NCBI GenBank assembly: GCA_963729365.1
Contig: CAVSNQ010000013.1
Span: 992,001 to 1,056,000, forward strand
Direction of reading: 5' to 3'
Source: JASHPR01 sp963729365
Lineage (GTDB): Bacteria > Actinomycetota > Actinomycetes > Streptosporangiales > Streptosporangiaceae
Length of the DNA stretch: 64,000 nucleotides
Positions 15,392 to 22,924 of the stretch are shown piece after piece. Positions within the stretch are counted from its first letter, which is position 1. Each line of letters begins with the position of its first letter. The notes under the pieces were generated by a model, which worked only from the letters and a program-made list of their open reading frames with translations, was not told the DNA's origin and searched no databases. The position numbers and the translations under genes are program-made.

Positions 15392-16828
15392 CTAGGCGGC
15401 GCTCTCCCGCTGGACCTGGAAGAACGGCGATCGCAGGACGAAACGCGCCACGAACATTAGCACTATGCCCAGGACGACCACGCCGGCCACGGACCACAGC
15501 TGCGAGGCGGGCGCCGCGAGCAGCGACTTGACGACCAGCCAGACCAGGAACGCGGCGGCCGCGAGCGGGAGGATGCCGACCAGCGCCAGGTCCGCGGCGT
15601 TGCTGAGGATGCGGCGCCGGAAGTAGACCATGGCGGCGATCGCGGTGAGCACGTAGAACGAGGCGTACAGCAGCCCGGTCACGTCGATCAGGTCGGTGAA
15701 CGCGTTCGCGATCGAGCTGGACAGCAGGTACACCCAGGTGGCCGCGACCAGGATCCCCCCGATGATCAGGGTGGCCACCGCCGGGGTGGAGAACCGGGAA
15801 CTGATCGCGGCCAGGAACGGCGGCAGCACCCGGCGCCGGGCCATCCCGTAGGTCATCCGGCCCAGCACCACGATCCCGGTGCCGGTGGAGGCGATCACCG
15901 ACAGCGCCAGGGACAGCGCCATCACCTTCGCCCACCCGCCGCCGCCCATCGCCTGCGCCACATAGACCAGGGCCGACGACGAGTTCGCCTGCAGCCTGGC
16001 CGGCGACACCACGCCCTGCAGGCCGACCTCGGAGATCGTGAAGATGATGGCCAGGAACAGGACGGCCAGGATCGCGGCCCGGCCCGGGTTGATGCTCCGC
16101 TGCTTGGTCTCCTCGTTGACGTACACCGTGGCGTCCCAGCCGGTGTACATGAACACCGCGATCAGGAACCCGGCCGCGAGGCTGCCCTTCCCCCCGATCC
16201 CGCTGACCTTGAACCAGCCGGCGGTGATCGGGAACGTGCCGTGATGGTGGCTGAGCACCAGCACCAGGCCGGTGATCGCGAAGCCGACCAGGATCACGTA
16301 CTCGATCAGCCCCATGCCGACCTGGGTCCGCGCGGTAATGCGGATGCCGACGATCGCGATCAGCATCATGACCAGGATGACGGCGGTGCTGATCAGGATG
16401 TTCGGCCAGGTGCTGGTCGAGTTGGAGCCGAAGACGGCCAGCACCGAAGGGGCCAGCACCACGACGCCAGAGGTCGCCCCGACCAGCGTTCCGGCGATCA
16501 TCAGCCAGCCGGTGAAGAAGCCCAGGTACGGGTTGATGGCGCGGCCCACCCACTCGAAGGAGGCCCCGCACTGGGCCTTCCACAGATTGAGCCTGCGGTA
16601 GGCGTTGGCGATGATCAGCATGGGAATCGCGGTCAGGACGATGATCGGCCCGACGGCGTAGGCCGTGGCCGCGGCGAGCGCGGCCAGGGTCAGCCCGACC
16701 GACACCGCCGGGGCGGCGTTGGCCATGCCGATGACCGTGTCCTGGGTGGCCCCGATCGCATCCGGCTCGAGCCCGGCCGAGGGGACCTCGGTAGTTCCCG
16801 GGGCGGCGGTTGCGGGGGGATCAGTCAT
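15392..16828 (-). CDS. APC-superfamily amino acid/amine permease
   Basis: 478 aa, ATG with AGGAG upstream. About 12 hydrophobic helices, with the APC signature region early (GMANAAPAVSVGLTLAALA) and an SFEWVGRAINPYLGFFTGW segment near TM3. It should be a proton- or sodium-coupled transporter of an amino acid, amine or related small cation. Co-transcription with tenA suggests a thiamine-degradation product or hydroxymethylpyrimidine-like substrate, which is an inference. The promoter region contains the perfect inverted repeat at 16885-16904 shared with the divergent dehalogenase-like gene. Confidence 0.9.
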   Translation of the reverse strand: MTDPPATAAPGTTEVPSAGLEPDAIGATQDTVIGMANAAPAVSVGLTLAALAAATAYAVGPIIVLTAIPMLIIANAYRRLNLWKAQCGASFEWVGRAINPYLGFFTGWLMIAGTLVGATSGVVVLAPSVLAVFGSNSTSTWPNILISTAVILVMMLIAIVGIRITARTQVGMGLIEYVILVGFAITGLVLVLSHHHGTFPITAGWFKVSGIGGKGSLAAGFLIAVFMYTGWDATVYVNEETKQRSINPGRAAILAVLFLAIIFTISEVGLQGVVSPARLQANSSSALVYVAQAMGGGGWAKVMALSLALSVIASTGTGIVVLGRMTYGMARRRVLPPFLAAISSRFSTPAVATLIIGGILVAATWVYLLSSSIANAFTDLIDVTGLLYASFYVLTAIAAMVYFRRRILSNAADLALVGILPLAAAAFLVWLVVKSLLAAPASQLWSVAGVVVLGIVLMFVARFVLRSPFFQVQRESAA

Positions 16829-16884
16829 CTTTTTCTCCTATATGTCGGCCCGCCACAGCATTGCCGAGCCCGCCAAGAAAATCA

Positions 16885-16904
16885 ATGCCAACGTGGATTG
16901 GCAT
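16885..16904. promoter_or_regulatory. Perfect inverted repeat in a divergent promoter
   Basis: ATGCCAA-N6-TTGGCAT, seven perfect base pairs, in the 86-base gap between the permease/tenA operon (minus) and the haloacid-dehalogenase-type gene (plus). It ends 10 bases before the latter's GTG. A dimeric repressor site controlling both directions is the simplest reading. No regulator gene is adjacent. Confidence 0.55.
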
Positions 16905-16914
16905 ACTGACTGCC

Positions 16915-17616
16915 GTGCCGCCGATCCGTGTCCTGCTGTTTGACGTCTTCGGAACGCTGGTGGACTGGCGATCCAGCCTGATCGACATCGCGCTGGCCAC
17001 CGGGGCCGGCAATGGCCCGCACGCCGAATGGGCCGCCATCGTCGACGAATGGCGCCACGCCTATCAGCCGGCGCTTGACCGGGCCCGGCAGGGCGCCAGC
17101 TGGCGCGACCTCGATGCTCTCCAGCGCGAGACCTTGGATGACGTTCTTGAACGCCATAGCGTCGCACTCCCCGCGGCCGGCCGGGAGACGCTGGTTCGGG
17201 GCTGGCGGCAGCTGCGGCCGTGGCCGGATAGCCGCGCAGGCCTGGACCGCCTGCGCCGCAGGTACGTCACCGCCACGCTGTCGAACGGGCACGTCGCGCT
17301 GCTCGCCGACCTGCTCAAGTTCGGCGACCTCCGCGTGGACGCCGTACTGTCCGCGCAGCTCGCCGCGAGCTACAAGCCGGACGCTGCGGTGTACCTGACC
17401 GCGCTCCGCCTGCTCGACTGCCAGCCCGGGGAGGCCGGGATGGTCGCCGCGCACCCGTCAGACCTGCGGGCCGCCGCCGCGCTGGGCCTTCGCCCCATGT
17501 TCGTCCGCCGTCCCCTCGAGTGGGGATCCGGCGGCCCCCAGGAAGACCCGCCCGCCCTGGACGGCCTGATCGACGCCCAAGGGCTGATTCACCTGGCCGA
17601 CGCGCTGGGCTGCTGA
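16915..17616 (+). CDS. Haloacid dehalogenase type II-like HAD hydrolase
   Basis: 233 aa from GTG at 16915, chosen because the HAD motif starts directly after it (IRVLLFDVFGTLVDWR). An upstream in-frame extension would run through the palindrome and has no HAD features. Motif I nucleophile is the Asp of FDVFGTL, motif II SNGH, motif III Lys of SYKPD and motif IV AAHPSDLRAA; together they are typical of L-2-haloacid dehalogenases. No ribosome site lies before the GTG, so a leaderless transcript is possible. It could act on a haloacid or a phosphate ester; sequence favours the dehalogenase subclass. Confidence 0.85.
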   Translation: MPPIRVLLFDVFGTLVDWRSSLIDIALATGAGNGPHAEWAAIVDEWRHAYQPALDRARQGASWRDLDALQRETLDDVLERHSVALPAAGRETLVRGWRQLRPWPDSRAGLDRLRRRYVTATLSNGHVALLADLLKFGDLRVDAVLSAQLAASYKPDAAVYLTALRLLDCQPGEAGMVAAHPSDLRAAAALGLRPMFVRRPLEWGSGGPQEDPPALDGLIDAQGLIHLADALGC

Positions 17617-17702
17617 CGGCACCGCCAGCAGTTCACCGCCCCGGGCTCAGGGCTATCCGCGCGCTGGTGACAGGCTGATCATCAACCGTGAGGGGAGCGC
17701 CA

Positions 17703-19298
17703 TTGGCGGACGGGCACCCGGCCGTTACCGTGCTGGCGGCCGAGACGATCCGGCCTGAGTACCGGTCCGGGGAGTCCTTCAGGTTCATGGTCATTGCGGA
17801 CGGTAAAGTGACCGCCCTGGCCGATACGGCCGCGCAAGCGGCCCGGGCGGCCGGCTCGCCATCCTCCTGGGTCGATCTGGGCTCCGCCTGCGTGGGGCCG
17901 GGCTTCATCGATACCCACATCCATGCGGTGCAGGCGGCGGCCGACGTCCGCCTGGTCAGCCTGCGCGAGGCGAGCACCATGGACGGCCTGCTGTCCGCGG
18001 TGCGCGAGGCCGGGCTGGGCCGCCCGGCCGGGGAGTGGACCGTTTCCGGGCGCAACTGGCATGAGGCGGGCCTGCGCGAGGGCCGGCTGCCGACCAGGGC
18101 CGAGCTCGACGCCCTGGGCATCCCCGGCCCCGTCCTGCTGCGCCGGGGAAGTCACCTCGCGGTGGCGAACTCGGAGGCGATCGCGTGGCTCGGGGCGGGG
18201 TCGCTGCCGGGCGGCGCCGCGGAGACCGGGCACATCCACGAGGACGCTGCGATAGCCCGGGCTCTCGAGCTGGCCGGGCGGCCGGGCCGGGCCGAGCGCT
18301 GCGACGACCTCGCGACGGTCATGGCGCGTTTCAGCGCCCGCGGCATGACCACGATCCGGGAAGCCGGGGTCGACGGCGCGGAACTTGAGCTGTTCCAGGT
18401 CCTGCGTGACCACGGCCGGCTGTCGCTCCGGTGTGACCTGCTGTGGCGCATTCCCGAAGGCAGCGACCGTGGCTCGGCGCTCGGGCGGATCGCCGAGATG
18501 CCGGCGGCCGGCCGGGCGGACGACCCGTACCTGCGCCTGACCGGAGTCAAGGCGTTCGTGGATGGGCGGATCGCTGACGCCGCGGTGGGCGGGAATCGAG
18601 CCGCGTTCCGGATGACCCCGGCCGACCTGTGGGCGATCGTCCAAGAATCGCTGCGCCGGTCGGCAGGAGTCGGCTGTCACGCGGTCGGCGACGGGGCGGT
18701 GCGGATGGTTCTCGATGCCTACGAGCGAGCGCTGTCCGCCGGGCTGGCGGCCGAACCACGGCGGCTGGTCATCGAGCACGCGCTGAACTGCGCCCCGGAG
18801 ACCATCCAGCGCCTGGCCAGGTCGGGGGTGGGCGTATCGGCTCATCCGAGCATCGTCTACGAGTTCGCCGACGAGATACGGCAGCACTGGGGCGCCCAGA
18901 ATGCGGCGAGCGCCGCCCCGGTGCGCGACCTGGTTGCGGCCGGCGTCCAGGTGGCGGCGGGCAGCGACGGGGACGTGCCGCCGTTCGATCCGCTGCGGGG
19001 GGTCTGGTTCATGGTGACCCGGGCGGGCCGGTCCGGCGGGCCGATCGGCGCGGGCCAGGCCGTGGCCAGGAACGTCGCGCTTGATCTCTACACTCGCTGT
19101 GGCGCGGTCCTGCTCGGGGTCGGGGAGCGGCGGGGAGAGCTGCGGCCGGGCATGGATGCCGACCTGGCGGCGTTCTCGGCCGACCCGCTGACCTGCCCGG
19201 CCGAGGAACTGCTGGATATCGACGTCCTGCTGACCTTGCTCGGCGGGAAACCAGTCCATGATCCGGACCGACTGATGGAGCACAGCGGCCATGCCTGA
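17703..19298 (+). CDS. Amidohydrolase family 3 (YtcJ-like) metal-dependent hydrolase
   Basis: 531 aa from TTG at 17703, preceded by GGGGAG at five bases. An in-frame GTG at 17688 is possible but has no ribosome site. Family features are the metal HxH in GPGFIDTHIHAVQ near residue 70, GRNWHEAGL, RRGSHLAVANS, the later VGCHAVGDGAVRM and a C-terminal AAGSDGDVPPFDP. It is a TIM-barrel deacetylase/amidase-type enzyme. The stop overlaps the next amidohydrolase by 8 bases. It is probably a hydrolytic step on an imported amide, peptide derivative or cyclic imide. Confidence 0.88.
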   Translation: MADGHPAVTVLAAETIRPEYRSGESFRFMVIADGKVTALADTAAQAARAAGSPSSWVDLGSACVGPGFIDTHIHAVQAAADVRLVSLREASTMDGLLSAVREAGLGRPAGEWTVSGRNWHEAGLREGRLPTRAELDALGIPGPVLLRRGSHLAVANSEAIAWLGAGSLPGGAAETGHIHEDAAIARALELAGRPGRAERCDDLATVMARFSARGMTTIREAGVDGAELELFQVLRDHGRLSLRCDLLWRIPEGSDRGSALGRIAEMPAAGRADDPYLRLTGVKAFVDGRIADAAVGGNRAAFRMTPADLWAIVQESLRRSAGVGCHAVGDGAVRMVLDAYERALSAGLAAEPRRLVIEHALNCAPETIQRLARSGVGVSAHPSIVYEFADEIRQHWGAQNAASAAPVRDLVAAGVQVAAGSDGDVPPFDPLRGVWFMVTRAGRSGGPIGAGQAVARNVALDLYTRCGAVLLGVGERRGELRPGMDADLAAFSADPLTCPAEELLDIDVLLTLLGGKPVHDPDRLMEHSGHA

Positions 19299-20505
19299 CA
19301 CGAAGATCCTCATCAACTGCAACGTCTTCGATGGCCGCGCTGGCGTGCAACGAGACCGGTTCATCCTGATCCGGGACGGCGAGATCGCCGACATAGGGCC
19401 TTCGGGCTCGGCGGCGGCGCCCGCGGGCGCGGTGGCTGTCGACCTCCAGGGGTCGTATGTCATGGCCGGCCTGTTCAACATGCACACGCACTTCTCGCTC
19501 GCGCTGCCCGGCCCGCTCGCCGATTCGGTCCAGGCCATGTCACCGCACGAGATGGCGCTCTACGTCGCGGACGGCGCGCGGCGGACCCTGCTGTCCGGGG
19601 TGACCACGGTCCGGTGCGTGGGCGAGAGCGACCACGCGGAGTTCGCGCTGCGCTCGGCCATCGCCGCCGGGCGGGCCGAGGGACCGCGCATCCTCACCGC
19701 CGGGCGGGCGCTGGTGTGCACCGGCGGGCACGGGCACGAGCACTCGAGCACGCTGGAGTGTGACGGCCCCGACGCGTTCGCGCGCGGCACCAGAGCGCAG
19801 ATCAAGGCCGGCGCGGACCTGATCAAGGTCATGATCTCCGGCGGCATCGCCGGGCGGCACGAGACCATGGACACGGTGCCGCTCACCCCGGACGAGCTGT
19901 CGGCGGTGATCTTCACCGCGCATGCCTGGGGCCGCAAGGTGACCGCGCACGCCGGCCCGGCCCGGATCATCGGCCAGGCGGTGGAACAGGGCCTCGACTG
20001 CGTCGAGCACGGGTATCAGCTCACCGAGGCGGTGGTGCAGCAGATGCACGACCGCGGCGTCACGCTGGTGCCGACGCTGTCGGTCACCAGGTGCGGCGAC
20101 TTCTTCGACTCGCTGGGCGTGCCCGCATGGATGCAGGAACGCTCCCTCAGCGCGGCACCCGAGCACGAGCAGTCGTACCGGCTGGCCCTGGCGGCCGGGG
20201 TTTCGGTGATGCTCGGCAGCGACGTTCCGCCGTTCTGGCCGCTCGACGGAACGTCGGCCACCGTGCGGGAACTGGAGCACATGGAGGCGTTCGGCCTGCC
20301 GCCGCACGAAGCGCTGCTGGCCGCCACCCGGGTCCCGGCCGCGTGGCTCGGCATCGACGAGCAAGTAGGTTCGGTGGAACCGGGGAAGCGGGCGGACCTG
20401 ATCGCGATGCGGGACGACCCGACGGCGACCGTGGCCGCGCTGCGGACGATGCACTGGGTGATGAAGGACGGGCGGGTGTACCGGGATGACGCATGGGTGA
20501 GATGA
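19291..20505 (+). CDS. Amidohydrolase family 1 (imidazolonepropionase/prolidase-like)
   Basis: 404 aa, ATG inside the end of the previous gene. Metal ligands are visible as NMHTHFS (HxH), a lysine region DLIKVMISGG, AHAGPARI, VEHGYQL and GSDVPPF. This order fits Xaa-Pro dipeptidase/imidazolonepropionase-type amidohydrolases with a binuclear site. It overlaps the following TIGR04076-like gene by 13 bases. Tight coupling with a second amidohydrolase suggests sequential hydrolysis of one substrate. Confidence 0.9.
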   Translation: MPDTKILINCNVFDGRAGVQRDRFILIRDGEIADIGPSGSAAAPAGAVAVDLQGSYVMAGLFNMHTHFSLALPGPLADSVQAMSPHEMALYVADGARRTLLSGVTTVRCVGESDHAEFALRSAIAAGRAEGPRILTAGRALVCTGGHGHEHSSTLECDGPDAFARGTRAQIKAGADLIKVMISGGIAGRHETMDTVPLTPDELSAVIFTAHAWGRKVTAHAGPARIIGQAVEQGLDCVEHGYQLTEAVVQQMHDRGVTLVPTLSVTRCGDFFDSLGVPAWMQERSLSAAPEHEQSYRLALAAGVSVMLGSDVPPFWPLDGTSATVRELEHMEAFGLPPHEALLAATRVPAAWLGIDEQVGSVEPGKRADLIAMRDDPTATVAALRTMHWVMKDGRVYRDDAWVR

Positions 20506-20828
20506 CCGGCGCGGGGGACTCGGCCACGCTCTATGACCTGCGGGTGGTCGTGGAGCGCATCGAGGGACGTTCGGTGTGCGGCATGCGGGCCGGTGACTGG
20601 TTCGAGCTCACCCAGAGCAGCCACCTGCGCACCTGCCCGGGCCGCTTCTTCTGCGTGTACGCGCTCGCTGCCGTGCTGCCGCTGCTGGCCGCGAAGCAGC
20701 GCGAGCTCCGCCCCGGGGACTGGCTGGAGAGCGACAGCCTGGTCGCCTGCCCGGACCCGGACGAGCGGCTGATCATGCGGATCGAGCGCACCGGCCAGAG
20801 CACCGTGTCGCTCGGCGACGTCACGTGA
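20493..20828 (+). CDS. TIGR04076-like small protein
   Basis: 111 aa. Shows the small-family pattern YDLRVVVERIEG, GMRAGDWFELT, a central Cys (RTCPGRFFCVYALAAVLPLL) and a conserved ending. This resembles TIGR04076 proteins of unknown function that often sit next to amidohydrolases or oxidoreductases. The ATG at 20493 was kept; ATG at 20502 overlaps the previous stop (ATGA) and is equally possible. The start of the next gene overlaps its stop (GTGA), so it is firmly part of the operon. Confidence 0.7.
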   Translation: MGEMTGAGDSATLYDLRVVVERIEGRSVCGMRAGDWFELTQSSHLRTCPGRFFCVYALAAVLPLLAAKQRELRPGDWLESDSLVACPDPDERLIMRIERTGQSTVSLGDVT

Positions 20829-21826
20829 CCCGCGAGCTCAGCATCGCGCTGCAATCGGACGAGGATCTGGCCACGTATGCCAGCCTGGCGCCGCTCATCG
20901 AGGACCTGGGCTTCGCGGCGATCTCCGTGTACGGCGACCTGGGCTACCCCTCGCCGCTGCTGCCGCTGATCACCGCCGCCCAGGCCACCCGCCGGATCCG
21001 GCTCGGCCCGGCCTGCCTGAACCCGTACCTGCTGCACCCGGTGGAGATAGCGAACCAGCTGCACATGCTGGACAGCGTCTCGGGCGGCCGCGCCTACCTG
21101 GGACTGGCCCGCGGGGCGTGGCTGGGCGCCGTCGGGATCCGCCAGGACCGGCCGGTGCGCCGGCTGCGCGAGGCCGTTGACGTGGTCCGCCGCCTGTTCT
21201 CCGGCGACGACGGCGGCTACCAGGGCGAGATCTTCCAGGTGGAGCCCGGGGTCAGGCTGGCCTACCGGCCGGTGCGACCGGACGTCGATCTGCTGCTGGG
21301 GGCATGGGGGCCGCTCGGGCTCGCCCTGGCGGGCGAGCTCGCCGGCGAGGTGAAAATCGGCGGCACCGCGAACCCGGCGCTGCTCCCCCGGGCCAGCCAG
21401 GCGCTGGCCCGCGGCGCGGCGCGGGCGGGACGCCCGCCCGGCGAGGTCGGCCTGGTGTGCGGCGCGGTCACGGTCGTCGACGAGGACGGGGCGAGCGCCC
21501 GGCGGCTGGCCCGGGCCGAGGTGGCCACCTACCTCCCGGTCGTGGCCGCGCTTGACCCGCCGGACGGCCTGGATGAGGCCGCGCTGGACGAGATGCAGCG
21601 GCTGGTCCGCGCGGGCGAGCACGAGGCGGCCGGACGGCTCGTCCCGGACGCGGTCCTGGACCGGTTCGCGTTCTCCGGGACGCCGGGCCAGGTCGCGGCG
21701 CAGGTGGAGGCGCTGTTCGAGGCGGGCGCGACGCGCGTGGAGTTCGGGACGCCGCATGGCATCACGGCGGCCGGCGGCATCGAGCTCCTCGGCCGGCGCG
21801 TGCGGCCCGCGGTTCCGGCCGGGTAG
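20825..21826 (+). CDS. LLM-class F420/flavin-dependent oxidoreductase
   Basis: 333 aa, GTG start overlapping the preceding stop. TIM-barrel luciferase-like enzyme: ITAAQATRRIRLGPACLNPYLLHPVEIANQ, SGGRAYLGLARGAWL, DVDLLLGAWGPLGLALAGELA, with the C-terminal TPGQVAAQVEALFEAGATRVEFG. This is close to the methylene-tetrahydromethanopterin-reductase-like group used for F420 chemistry in actinobacteria. It is last in the amidohydrolase operon before a hairpin, and likely adds a redox step to that pathway. Confidence 0.9.
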   Translation: MTRELSIALQSDEDLATYASLAPLIEDLGFAAISVYGDLGYPSPLLPLITAAQATRRIRLGPACLNPYLLHPVEIANQLHMLDSVSGGRAYLGLARGAWLGAVGIRQDRPVRRLREAVDVVRRLFSGDDGGYQGEIFQVEPGVRLAYRPVRPDVDLLLGAWGPLGLALAGELAGEVKIGGTANPALLPRASQALARGAARAGRPPGEVGLVCGAVTVVDEDGASARRLARAEVATYLPVVAALDPPDGLDEAALDEMQRLVRAGEHEAAGRLVPDAVLDRFAFSGTPGQVAAQVEALFEAGATRVEFGTPHGITAAGGIELLGRRVRPAVPAG

Positions 21827-21873
21827 CCACGGCGGGCGGCGGGGAGCGTTCCGGGAAGCAGAACGAGTGGTTT

Positions 21874-21892
21874 GGCGGCGGGAGGTGCCGCC
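21874..21892 (+). terminator. Hairpin after the amidohydrolase/LLM operon
   Basis: GGCGGC and GCCGCC pair across a 7-base loop, 47 bases beyond the LLM stop. It is GC-rich with no T-run, so it may be a weak terminator or mRNA 3' stabiliser. Confidence 0.3.
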
Positions 21893-21934
21893 CCATAGCG
21901 TCATCGGTGCTGCTTTACACCCAGGGAGCCGACC

Positions 21935-22609
21935 ATGCCCAGCCAGGAGCACGACGGCCGCGGGCTGCTGCTGGACATCGGCGGCGTCGTGGTGGAGACC
22001 GGCCTGCGCCTGGTCCCCCGCCTGGCCGAGCGCGAGCCCGCGATCCGGCCGCTGCTCGACCGGATCGGCGGGCTGGGCAGCGCCGGCGACGAGCTGTGGC
22101 AGCGGATGATGCGCCGCGAGGTGACCGAGCGCGCCTACTGGGCACAGCGGGCCGCCGAGGTCGGCGCGGCGCTGGGCGAGACCTGGGACACCCGCGCGAT
22201 GATGGACCGGCTGCACAGCCTGCCGCGCGACGAATGGCTGCACGCCGACGTGGTGCGGCTGATGGCCGACGCCAGCGCGGCGGGGGTGCCGCTCGGCGCG
22301 CTCACCAACGACATGGGCGCCTTCCACAGCCCGGCGTGGGCGCAGCAGCAGGAGTTCCTCAAGCTGTTCGACGTGATCATCGACGCCTCGGTCACCGGCG
22401 TCATGAAACCCGACCCGCAGGCCTTCCTGACCGCCGCCCAGGCGCTCGGGCGGCCGCCCGGCCAGGTCGTGTTCCTGGACGACATGCCGTGGAACGTGGC
22501 CGGGGCCCGGGCGGTGGGCATGATCGCCGTCCGGGTTCCGTGGGACGACCCCGGCCAGGCCGCCGACGCCGCCCGGGATCTCCTCGGGCTGCCCGCGCGG
22601 ATGCCCTGA
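21935..22609 (+). CDS. HAD-superfamily hydrolase (subfamily IA)
   Basis: 224 aa, ATG with GGGAG upstream. HAD motifs: LLLDIGGVVVE (nucleophile Asp, second acidic residue replaced by Gly as in epoxide-hydrolase-N-domain-like members), ALTND, a VMKPDP lysine, and VVFLDDMPWNVAGARAVGM. A helical cap lies between motifs I and II. Likely a small-molecule phosphatase or dehalogenase-type enzyme; the substrate cannot be deduced. It stands between the amidohydrolase operon and the peptide importer. Confidence 0.85.
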   Translation: MPSQEHDGRGLLLDIGGVVVETGLRLVPRLAEREPAIRPLLDRIGGLGSAGDELWQRMMRREVTERAYWAQRAAEVGAALGETWDTRAMMDRLHSLPRDEWLHADVVRLMADASAAGVPLGALTNDMGAFHSPAWAQQQEFLKLFDVIIDASVTGVMKPDPQAFLTAAQALGRPPGQVVFLDDMPWNVAGARAVGMIAVRVPWDDPGQAADAARDLLGLPARMP

Positions 22610-22924
22610 GGCCGCTCCGCGGAGCCGGGCCTGCGCCGGCTACGCAGCGTGAGGACGACCGGGCCCTTCCAGCGGGCGTTCGCCAAATATGCGGTGTTCT
22701 CTCCATATGCGTGGAGCCGGTACAGATTGGCCGTGATCTGGGGTGGCGTCGTCGCGCCCGGGTTCGGCCGGCCGCACCGGGGAACGTCTTCCCATCGATG
22801 ACAAGTTGTGACAATATTCGCCGCAGATCGGCACATGACCATCTATATGCTCGCGTCAAGGCCCCAACCAGCCAAGATCTATGGCCGGCGGGCGGTACGG
22901 ACGGGACGATTGCGAGGCAAGCCG
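22610..22924. other. Intergenic region before the peptide-importer operon
   Basis: No supported gene; the importer frame is open back to 22808 but without a lipoprotein signal there. Contents: a direct repeat ATATGCG (22687, 22705), an inverted repeat CTCCA-N6-TGGAG (22701-22716) and a symmetric ACAAGTTGTGACAA block (22801-22814). The last is a plausible regulator or promoter site in an A/T-rich patch. Confidence 0.5.

Noticed and set aside
14535..16583. 682-codon minus-strand frame overlapping tenA and the permease in another frame
   Set aside because: Same strand but wrong frame; the TenA and APC motifs are in the other frames.
16829..16914. TPP riboswitch before the permease/tenA operon
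   Set aside because: The gap is too short and lacks the conserved CUGAGA and downstream thi-box sequences; only the inverted repeat stands out.
22808..22924. Longer N-terminus for the importer lipoprotein
   Set aside because: It would bury the signal peptide 39 residues inside; GTG 22925 gives a proper lipobox.
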